Below are positions 1 to 4,885 of a stretch of 7,944 nt of DNA, piece by piece. Position numbers and translations under genes: made by a program. Numbering within the stretch: position 1 is the stretch's first letter; the number at the start of each line of letters is the position of its first letter. The stretch comes from Legionella sp. GTDB taxonomy: Bacteria; Pseudomonadota; Gammaproteobacteria; Legionellales; Legionellaceae. Under the pieces are notes generated by a model. The model was given only the letters and a program-made list of their open reading frames with translations, did not search any database and was not told the origin of the DNA. The stretch is from contig DNVL01000076.1 of assembly GCA_003507515.1 (NCBI GenBank), forward strand, positions 1 to 7,944. The letters run 5' to 3'.

Positions 1-414
1 ATATTACGCGAGGGGGATCGTGTTATTCATCGTCGCAACAATTATGATTTGAATGTGTTCAATGGGGACATTGGAAAAATAATAGAGATTGATAATGAAA
101 ACCTCACGTGTTTGGTTTCGTTTTCACCTGATAACAGAATGGTACATTACGAAAAAGACGACATCATGGAACTGGACCTGGCTTATGCCATCACCATCCA
201 TAAATCACAGGGCAGTGAATTTTCAACGGTTATTATTCCAGTCCTCACACAACACTTTAAAATGCTGTACAGAAACTTGATTTACACCGGATTGACTCGG
301 GCAAAAAAACTGGCGGTATTTGTTGGCACAAGGCGAGCCATGTGCATGGCGATCCGCCAGCTTGATACGAATAACCGCCAGACCGCTTTGGAGTGGTTGC
401 TTAAAAAAGGCTGA
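1..414 (+). CDS. recD2: RecD2-like ATP-dependent DNA helicase, C-terminal end (partial)
   Basis: The reading frame is open from base 1 to a TGA at 412-414, giving the last 137 residues of a longer protein whose 5' part lies left of the window. The family is an SF1B 5'-3' helicase acting in DNA repair and recombination. Seen directly: a GDRVIHRRNNYD..VFNGDIG stretch near the start, typical of the RecD2/TraA region before the UvrD_C_2 domain; the motif IHKSQGSEF (His67-Phe74); and the motif RNLIYTGLTRAK (91-102), matching helicase motif VI with its R-x-K/A pattern. The TTG at 49 is in frame but is not a true start, because coding similarity continues upstream of it. RecD of RecBCD and conjugative TraA share this C-terminal fold; the GDRV/NGDIG context favours RecD2. 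It converges with the minus-strand gene at 565. Confidence 0.88.
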   Translation: MLREGDRVIHRRNNYDLNVFNGDIGKIIEIDNENLTCLVSFSPDNRMVHYEKDDIMELDLAYAITIHKSQGSEFSTVIIPVLTQHFKMLYRNLIYTGLTRAKKLAVFVGTRRAMCMAIRQLDTNNRQTALEWLLKKG

Positions 415-449
415 CGTCGAGTTTTTGTTTTCTCGATAGAGGTCATCTT

Positions 450-539
450 CTGGGCACCGAACAAGCCCCCTCGCCCGTGGTAACCATCTTGTTTCTATAA
501 GTGTTCCTATCGCGGGCGAGGGGACTGTTCAGTGCTCAG
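450..539. repeat. REP-like imperfect inverted repeat between convergent genes
   Basis: An 11-bp perfect inner stem pairs 467-477 (CCCCTCGCCCG) with 513-523 (CGGGCGAGGGG) around a 35-base loop. After a small bulge, an outer arm continues the pairing (about 450-463 with 526-539, 12 of 14 positions). No T-run follows on either strand, so it does not look like an ordinary intrinsic terminator, although it lies between two convergent genes. Its half-site reads AGCAC, a spacer of 7-8 bases, then CCCCTCxCCCGCGA on the minus strand. That closely matches the hairpin region of the repeats at 2119-2277 and 2605-2763, which suggests one repeat family. The family link is inference. Confidence 0.7.
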
Positions 540-564
540 CAAAAGATGTGGGTCATGACAAGGC

Positions 565-1779
565 CTAAGGCGTCTGGTCATTGAGGGGGGCGTATTCAAC
601 GCTCTCGTCCTTTGCGCCCTCGTCCCTCGGTTGGTTCTCGCTAAAAAATCCCAGCAAACCACTCGTTCGAAGCACGGCACTGCTGGTTGTTTCTAGCGGT
701 GTTTGAAGAGAATCAACATAGGCTTGTTGAGTCGGTCCAGCGAGCGCTTTTAATGCGGGACTCGACTTATTATGTGTGAGTGGGCCTTGACCTTGCGCAG
801 GGAAGAACTCCCTGGTGGCCTCATCCACGGGAAGTTTCAATTCCTTGAACGTTGTCCCTGATGCTAAACAGTATATTGATATTGTATCTTGTTCGTCAGG
901 ATTATAACCAGTATACAATATATACGCCGGCTTGTTTTGATCGTGGAAGCTAGAATTGAAATCCTCAGGCTTCTCTGTCGTACAGTAGAAATCGCAGTCT
1001 TCTTTGACCTCAAAGCAGGAGACAGGAAGCAAACTAGCCACCGCCCCCATGATCCACCGAAACGTATTCATAATGGGTTGGAGCACAGACCAAATCCCTG
1101 GCTCCGATTTGAACTCGGCCTGGGCATTCTTAATACATTGTTTAATCTCATTTAATGAATCAATATTGTCCTGCTCCTCTACCAATAAGTTGGCCTTAAG
1201 CCTGCCCAATTCATTATATAGCATACCAATGCGTGGGTCCTTTATGTCGCAATTTGCCATATTCAAAGCCTCTAAAGCAGTATCAAAACGTTGTATGAGG
1301 CTTACCGTTTCTCTGCTGCTTCCTTTGGATCCGAGGGTGCTATTTTGAGTATCTTCTATAGGTGAGGGAGGAGGGGTTGTATTTGACGGCTGTTGTGTGT
1401 CGTCTCCATTTGTTGGTTTAATTCCTTCTTGACTGGAAGGATTGGGGCTATGTATGCTTGCCTCTGATCCAATACCATTTGATAGATTCTTTTTTTTCCA
1501 ATCGATGGCTGAGCTCTTTAAGTTAATAATCATCTCTTCCAACGAATTCGTTTGACTATAGTTCGTCAAATGATATTGTGCTACAATAGACTCACCGGAA
1601 CCAGTAATATTCTGCTTATTAAGCTGGTTTAAGCGACCGTCTAGCTTTTCTATTTTATTTACGTCATGCTTAGAGAGTGTTCCTTGACTTGATTTATAAG
1701 CTAAGTTCCCGATATCTGCTTTTAATTGGCGAATATCTATTCTTAATTGGTAACCATCTGTTGTTCCTGTCGTTGGCAT
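565..1779 (-). CDS. Orphan 404-residue protein with central hydrophobic segment
   Basis: I do not recognise a family. The ATG start is set by a strong Shine-Dalgarno (AAGGAGAG, 4 bases upstream) and a consensus promoter about 55-85 bases upstream. Regions seen: a polar, probably helical N-terminus (10-100); a low-complexity Ser/Pro/Thr/Asn/Gln-rich linker (101-155); a helical stretch (157-225); one hydrophobic segment (about 229-255, Ile-Trp-Ser through Leu-Leu-Pro) that could be a single membrane or membrane-associated helix; a Cys-containing region (254-304, Cys at 255, 262, 266, 304); and a disordered, acidic tail rich in Asp/Glu. There is no cleavable signal peptide. This modular build, with no recognisable enzyme motif, is compatible with a secreted effector or a surface/inner-membrane protein of an intracellular lineage, but nothing in the sequence proves that. 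Confidence 0.85.
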   Translation of the reverse strand: MPTTGTTDGYQLRIDIRQLKADIGNLAYKSSQGTLSKHDVNKIEKLDGRLNQLNKQNITGSGESIVAQYHLTNYSQTNSLEEMIINLKSSAIDWKKKNLSNGIGSEASIHSPNPSSQEGIKPTNGDDTQQPSNTTPPPSPIEDTQNSTLGSKGSSRETVSLIQRFDTALEALNMANCDIKDPRIGMLYNELGRLKANLLVEEQDNIDSLNEIKQCIKNAQAEFKSEPGIWSVLQPIMNTFRWIMGAVASLLPVSCFEVKEDCDFYCTTEKPEDFNSSFHDQNKPAYILYTGYNPDEQDTISIYCLASGTTFKELKLPVDEATREFFPAQGQGPLTHNKSSPALKALAGPTQQAYVDSLQTPLETTSSAVLRTSGLLGFFSENQPRDEGAKDESVEYAPLNDQTP

Positions 1780-1832
1780 GATGCTCTCCTTAAAGAGGGA
1801 GGGATTAAAAGTAATGCATTGTGTGTAATCAG

Positions 1833-1862
1833 ATTATATGTTGATGTCATCGGTGTTGTCAA
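1833..1862 (-). promoter_or_regulatory. Consensus sigma-70 promoter for the gene at 565-1779
   Basis: On the minus strand, TTGACA (1862-1857) is followed by an 18-base spacer and TATAAT (1838-1833). Both hexamers match the consensus perfectly. Transcription would be expected to start near 1826, giving a leader of about 47 bases that ends in the AAGGAGAG ribosome binding site just before the ATG at 1779. The spacer is one base longer than optimal. No operator-like palindrome is obvious over it. Confidence 0.8.
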
Positions 1863-1931
1863 ATTTAATGACATACAGGCCACGCTCTCCGCTTTACGCC
1901 GTTTTTTAATCACCAACGCGTGGAAGATCGT

Positions 1932-2118
1932 CTACTCATTCAGTAAAGACAATAATTTTTTCTTAAGCGGGTCAGAATATTGAGACAACAGACCAGCAAT
2001 TGCATACAGTGGGTATGAATGTAATTTTTCGTATATTGAATAATTGTGAATTGAAAAACGAATACCATCAGGTGATAATTTTTCATACTCGTTCAAAAAC
2101 AGGTGCAAGCTTTTCAAG
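1932..2118 (-). pseudogene. 3' part of a small gene split by the DUF559 element
   Basis: An open frame on the minus strand runs from the edge of the inverted-repeat element to a TAG at 1932-1934. It encodes about 61 residues beginning L-K-S-L-H-L-F-L-N-E-Y and ending L-L-S-L-L-N-E. The only local initiation codon is a TTG at 2117 with no ribosome binding site, since the sequence before it is the repeat. The product is hydrophobic/helical and of unknown family. Beyond the element, at 2806-2764, sits a short ATG-initiated segment with a good ribosome binding site that could be the missing 5' end. If one base of the element end belongs to the host, the two parts join in frame as a protein of about 76 residues. 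The alternative is an independent small ORF with a weak start. Confidence 0.45.
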
Positions 2119-2277
2119 CTATACTGCGCGCGGGCACAATCTTAAGTTTTGATTTTTGCGTTGAAGTGATTGGTATCTGCGCTTAGCTTAATCAGTTAGC
2201 ACGTTCCGCCCCCTCTCCCGCGACGTAAAGTTGGCAAGAAAACCGAACTGCTTCGCGGGAGAGGGTTGGGGAGAGGG
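2119..2277 (+). repeat. Left terminal inverted repeat (159 bp)
   Basis: This is the inverted copy of 2605-2763, with differences at 2129, 2140, 2151, 2160 and 2207 only. The outer half (2119-2210) is AT-richer. The inner half contains a 12-bp stem hairpin followed by a GTTGGGGAGAGGG tail. On the minus strand it encodes residues 110-136 and the stop of the DUF559 protein. All five differences fall outside the inner hairpin, and none lies in the final 70 bases. Confidence 0.93.
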
Positions 2278-2602
2278 CCTTAAAAATCATCTCTTTAACG
2301 GCTTCGGATTGCAGCAAGACGTCATGATTCCAGAATCGCAAGACCCGAAATCCACGCTTGCTTAGTTCAGTTGTCCTATGTATATCATAGGCTTGATTCG
2401 CTAGGTGTTGTCCACCATCGAGCTCAATAATAAGTCGTTTTTCAATGCACACAAAATCAACAATAAAAGGCCCTATGGGTACTTGCCTTTTAAACTGGTA
2501 GCCCATGCGATTTGCCCGTAAATTATACCAAAGATGCTTCTCCGCGTCGGTACTGTTCTTACGCAAGTCACGAGCATATTGCCGGAGCTTAGCCTTGTCC
2601 AT
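2192..2602 (-). CDS. DUF559 (Vsr-like, PD-(D/E)XK fold) endonuclease-domain protein
   Basis: A 136-residue protein. Residues 1-108 form a complete DUF559 domain: an N-terminal R-x-L-R-K-N-S-T-x-A-E-x-x-L-W signature (11-25), the QFKRQVPIG strand (36-44), and the predicted catalytic core with Asp49 (IVDF), Glu60 (LIIELDGGQH) and nearby Asp62 and His66. The FRVLRFWNHDVL segment follows (85-96). DUF559 proteins are related to very-short-patch-repair and restriction-type nucleases; most have no proven function. Residues 110-136 (SPTLSRE...GAERAN) are simply the translation of the left inverted repeat and are probably not part of the fold. The ATG at 2602 is preceded by AGAGGGAT from the right repeat, a usable ribosome binding site. 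No promoter hexamers are obvious. The nuclease residues are intact, so the gene is probably functional. Confidence 0.85.
   Translation of the reverse strand: MDKAKLRQYARDLRKNSTDAEKHLWYNLRANRMGYQFKRQVPIGPFIVDFVCIEKRLIIELDGGQHLANQAYDIHRTTELSKRGFRVLRFWNHDVLLQSEAVKEMIFKALSPTLSREAVRFSCQLYVAGEGAERAN
2211..2265. repeat. REP-like hairpin inside left inverted repeat
   Basis: A perfect 12-bp stem, CCCTCTCCCGCG (2211-2222) with CGCGGGAGAGGG (2254-2265), encloses a 31-base loop. The same hairpin occurs in the right repeat. The stem sequence CCCTCTCCC...GGGAGAGGG is of the kind seen in dispersed intergenic repeats of many proteobacteria. It is not followed by a T-run, so it is not a canonical terminator. 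Confidence 0.8.
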
Positions 2603-2604
2603 AT

Positions 2605-2763
2605 CCCTCTCCCCAACCCTCTCCCGCGAAGCAGTTCGGTTTTCTTGCCAACTTTACGTCGCGGGAGAGGGGGCTGAACGTGCTAACTGATTAAGCTAAG
2701 CGCAGATACCAATCACTTCAATGCAAAAATTAAAACTTAAGCTTGTGCCCGCACGCAGTATAG
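2605..2763 (-). repeat. Right terminal inverted repeat (159 bp)
   Basis: This is the inverted partner of 2119-2277. Its inner edge lies two bases upstream of the DUF559 start codon and supplies the purine-rich GGGGAGAGGG used as ribosome binding site. Read outward on the plus strand it could encode the same 27-residue tail as the nuclease, which explains an apparent plus-strand frame ending at 2690. I do not regard that frame as a gene. Confidence 0.93.
2617..2671. repeat. REP-like hairpin inside right inverted repeat
   Basis: This is the mirror copy of the hairpin at 2211-2265: CCCTCTCCCGCG at 2617-2628 pairs with CGCGGGAGAGGG at 2660-2671 with an identical loop. Because the two hairpins are in opposite orientation, the transcript of the element could also fold into one very long duplex between the two repeats. 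Confidence 0.8.
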
Positions 2764-2806
2764 ATAGTCTCCATTGCTCAAGATCGTAATCTACCATTCT
2801 TTTCAT
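2764..2806 (-). pseudogene. Probable 5' end of the small gene split by the element
   Basis: On the minus strand an ATG at 2806 opens M-K-R-M-V-D-Y-D-L-E-Q-W-R-L and runs straight into the right inverted repeat at 2763. AAGG lies seven bases upstream of the ATG, a good ribosome binding site. The GG of that site sits in a small hairpin (TGACC, five-base loop, GGTCA at 2811-2825). The 14 codons plus one base would continue in frame with the fragment at 2118-1932 if a single base of the element end is host DNA. The fragment is short, so the joining is inference. Confidence 0.42.
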
Positions 2807-2870
2807 GGCATGACCTTTTTGGTCAAAAATCAAGGATGCGGGTTGTCACGCCGGACGAAAGTCAACGCAT

Positions 2871-3791
2871 TTATGCCGTTTGGTTCGATCTTATCAGAAG
2901 ATGTTCAATGATTGCCATTCGCATATACACTCCATTCTTCACTTGTTCTAAAATAAAGGAATGAGGGCCATCTGCAACGCTACTCTCCAGTTCTACGCCG
3001 CGGTTGATGGGGCCTGGGTGCATGACCATGGCATCGGGCTTCGCCCATGCCATGCTGGTTTCAGTGAGGGCGTAATCACGGCGATAGTCGGCCAAATTCA
3101 GGTGTTCATCGGCGTTTAAGCGTTCTTGTTGCACACGCAAACAAATTACAACATCCGCGTTTGAAATGCCATCTCGTAATGACGTCGTTGTGCGCCCAAA
3201 ATGCACCTGGGTGGGTTTCCAAATGACAGGTGATACTAGGGTCAATTCCCCTACGTTCAGGGTGGCGCAAATTTGCTGCAGGGAATTGGCAACGCGTGAA
3301 TGGCGCAGATCGCCTACGATGGCTATTTTTAAACGGGTTAAATCTGGTTTTTGCTCCATTATCGTCATTAAATCTAACAGCGCCTGGCTTGGATGTGCGT
3401 GTTGGCCATCCCCTGCGTTGATCACATGCATGCCGGGCTTGCATTGATGGGCTAGTGCGTGCGGCAATCCCTCTTGTGCATGCCGAATGACAAACAGCTG
3501 AATGCCCATGGCCGCGAGTGTTTGAACGGTATCCTGAATGGTCTCTCCTTTGTGTTCAGAGGAATGCGCAAGATCGACGTTGATCACTGGCATGGCTAAT
3601 TTATTGGCTGCCAATTCAAAACTGACGCGCGTTCGGGTGCTGTTTTCATAGAACAGATTCGCCAGCGTGTGGTCTGGGTAGCGGGGGTGTTGGGGACTGT
3701 GTTTGAAAGACAACGCGCGTTGGATGAGGGCCAATATGTCGTGCTGGGAGAGTGGATGTATGTCGAGTAAATGGTTCATGTGAATGCTCAT
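2871..3791 (-). CDS. pyrB: Aspartate carbamoyltransferase catalytic subunit
   Basis: It catalyses carbamoyl phosphate + L-aspartate to N-carbamoyl-L-aspartate, the committed step of pyrimidine synthesis, in the cytoplasm. The 306-residue length is normal for the catalytic chain. Seen: the carbamoyl-phosphate loop FYENSTRTR (47-55); SSEHKGETIQDT with the loop lysine; IRH; HPSQALLD; GDLRHSRVANS; and HPGPINRGVE near the C-terminus. All key substrate-binding motifs are intact. I chose the ATG at 3791 because it overlaps the ruvX stop as ATGA (four bases), which implies translational coupling; the Shine-Dalgarno is weak, consistent with that. Alternatives are an ATG at 3809 and an ATG at 3779. No regulatory subunit (pyrI), pyrR or pyrC-like gene is adjacent. 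Position and identity are secure, the exact start less so. Confidence 0.96.
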   Translation of the reverse strand: MSIHMNHLLDIHPLSQHDILALIQRALSFKHSPQHPRYPDHTLANLFYENSTRTRVSFELAANKLAMPVINVDLAHSSEHKGETIQDTVQTLAAMGIQLFVIRHAQEGLPHALAHQCKPGMHVINAGDGQHAHPSQALLDLMTIMEQKPDLTRLKIAIVGDLRHSRVANSLQQICATLNVGELTLVSPVIWKPTQVHFGRTTTSLRDGISNADVVICLRVQQERLNADEHLNLADYRRDYALTETSMAWAKPDAMVMHPGPINRGVELESSVADGPHSFILEQVKNGVYMRMAIIEHLLIRSNQTA

Positions 3792-4207
3792 TGGGGTTGT
3801 TGTAACCATTGTTCTAGGATAATACACGCAGCAATGCTATCCACTTGTGTTTTTTTTATTTTACGATAACCCCCTTCGGCGAATAAATGGGCGCGTGCTT
3901 CTCGTGTGGATAAGCGCTCATCCACCAGGTGCACGGGGCGTGCAAAGCGTTTGCGCAATTGGCGTGCAAACCCTCTTGAGGCGGCGGTGGTGTATTGTTC
4001 CGTGCCATCGATGCAGGTGGGCAGGCCGACCACCATGGCGGTGGGTTGCCACTGGTCAACCAATCGCTGGACCTGATCCCAATGGGGCACGCCAAGCACC
4101 GCATCCAAGGTGGACAATGGCGATGCGCTGCAGGTTAAAGATTGCCCGACCGCGACCCCAATGCGTTTGTAGCCAAAATCAAAGCCTAAATAAATTCCGT
4201 CAGGCAT
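3788..4207 (-). CDS. ruvX: Holliday-junction-resolvase-like protein RuvX/YqgF
   Basis: A 139-residue RNase H-fold protein of the YqgF/RuvX family, linked in other bacteria to processing of the 16S rRNA 5' end and proposed as a Holliday junction resolvase. Motifs: GFDFGYKRIGVAVG with the acidic Asp10; VVGLPxxxDGTE (59-70); VDERLST with Glu97; and VDSIAACIILEQWL with Asp123. The three acidic residues of the active site are thus present. The ATG at 4207 overlaps the algH stop by eight bases (4200-4207). An in-frame GTG at 4216 would extend it by three residues. Middle gene of the algH-ruvX-pyrB operon. Confidence 0.95.
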   Translation of the reverse strand: MPDGIYLGFDFGYKRIGVAVGQSLTCSASPLSTLDAVLGVPHWDQVQRLVDQWQPTAMVVGLPTCIDGTEQYTTAASRGFARQLRKRFARPVHLVDERLSTREARAHLFAEGGYRKIKKTQVDSIAACIILEQWLQQPQ

Positions 4208-4766
4208 GTCCGGCACCGAATGTTAATTGATTCATGTTGACTCCAAGGCTCATGCCCGCGGCCTCCCAGCGGTTCGCATACGGCACATCATACATCAATT
4301 CGGCTTTGAATGGGCACACCATCCAGGCATCCTGCATGATCTCGTTCTCTACCTGATGCTCAAGCCAGGCGACATAGCCCAATGCGACCAGGGCATCGGC
4401 GGGTCCTCTGTCGTCTGCAATGGCTCGAATAATATCATTGGATGTGGTGATGGTGACGTCTGGTTGCAACGAAAGGCTAGAGTGCCAGGCCCCGGCAGGG
4501 CGGTGAATCACAAACCCTCGCTCCGGTTGCAATGGCCCACCGAATAATAAGGGCGCCTGATTTTTTTCTCGATGGATGGGTTGAATCTGCAACTGCTCAA
4601 ACACCAAACGCAGCCCATGTGGTGTCGGGCGGTTGATCATCAATCCTACGGTTCCGTGGGATTGATGCTCGCAAACATAAATCACGGAGTGCTCAAAGTA
4701 AGGCAGATCCAATGAGGGGGTGGCTATCAACAAATGGTTTGCCAACGACATGCGTGAATTCATCAT
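4200..4766 (-). CDS. algH: AlgH/YqgE family protein (UPF0301)
   Basis: A conserved proteobacterial family of unsettled biochemical role, named from alginate regulation in Pseudomonas and routinely found next to ruvX. Length 188 residues, as usual. Signatures: LLIATPSLDLPYFEHSVIYV near the N-terminus, CEHQSHGTVGLMINRP, LLFGGPLQPERGFVIHRP, ALGYVAWLEHQVENEI, and the C-terminal RWEAAGMSLGVNMNQL ending AGHA. The start is an ATG at 4766 (or the adjacent ATG at 4763) with GAGGGGG three bases before it. An in-frame TTG at 4793 would add nine residues without family support. First gene of the minus-strand operon. Confidence 0.94.
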   Translation of the reverse strand: MMNSRMSLANHLLIATPSLDLPYFEHSVIYVCEHQSHGTVGLMINRPTPHGLRLVFEQLQIQPIHREKNQAPLLFGGPLQPERGFVIHRPAGAWHSSLSLQPDVTITTSNDIIRAIADDRGPADALVALGYVAWLEHQVENEIMQDAWMVCPFKAELMYDVPYANRWEAAGMSLGVNMNQLTFGAGHA

Positions 4767-4885
4767 TTGCCCCCTCTCAACGGTTATGCTCAATAATGCC
4801 TAATTTCAGTATAGACCAGCACGCTGGAATTCGCCTGAAACTCGGTATATGATGAACTATCAATCACCATCACCAAGGGACGCTT
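4767..4885. promoter_or_regulatory. Divergent promoter region with a short palindrome
   Basis: This 119-base gap separates the divergent algH operon (-) and glutamate-synthase-like gene (+). Candidate -10 elements are TATACT on the minus strand (4813-4808) and TATGAT on the plus strand (4848-4853). Neither has a good -35; the best for the plus strand is TGGAAT at 4825-4830 with a 17-base spacer. A 5-2-5 palindrome CCAGC-AC-GCTGG lies at 4816-4827, between the two -10 elements, where a regulator could bind. Promoter activity of some kind is required here by gene arrangement; the precise boxes are tentative. Confidence 0.4.

Larger units (their letters stand above)
2119..2763. mobile_element. 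645-bp inverted-repeat element carrying a DUF559 endonuclease gene
   Basis: The unit begins CTATACTGCG and ends CGCAGTATAG. It has 159-bp terminal inverted repeats at 2119-2277 and 2605-2763, identical except at 5 positions by my base-by-base comparison, around a 327-bp unique core. The only gene is a DUF559 nuclease on the minus strand, whose ribosome binding site lies in one repeat and whose C-terminal tail and stop lie in the other. There is no transposase or recombinase gene. I see no clear target-site duplication: the left flank ends TTCAAG and the right flank begins ATAGTC. The element lies inside what looks like a small disrupted gene, which supports mobility. It might instead be a very large BIME-like structure or an inverted duplication around the nuclease gene. 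Confidence 0.8.

Noticed and set aside
450..539. Simple intrinsic terminator between the convergent genes
   Set aside because: Loop of 35 bases and no T-tract on either strand; the structure fits a REP-like palindrome better, though it may still slow transcription.
1004..1348. Plus-strand frame opposite the 404-residue gene
   Set aside because: Antisense shadow of a gene with its own promoter and ribosome binding site; no start signals on the plus strand.
2505..2690. Plus-strand frame ending in the same 27-residue tail as the nuclease
   Set aside because: It is the right inverted repeat read outward plus antisense of the DUF559 gene. The shared tail is a consequence of the inverted repeats, and there is no independent start signal.
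2113..2769. Target-site duplication flanking the element
   Set aside because: Flanks TTCAAG and ATAGTC do not match. The CTAT repeated at the right outer edge is part of the repeat end and cannot be distinguished from chance.
2811..2825. TGACC-TTTTT-GGTCA hairpin as pyrB terminator
   Set aside because: Only a 5-bp stem, no T-run after it on the minus strand, and it coincides with the ribosome binding site of the disrupted small gene.
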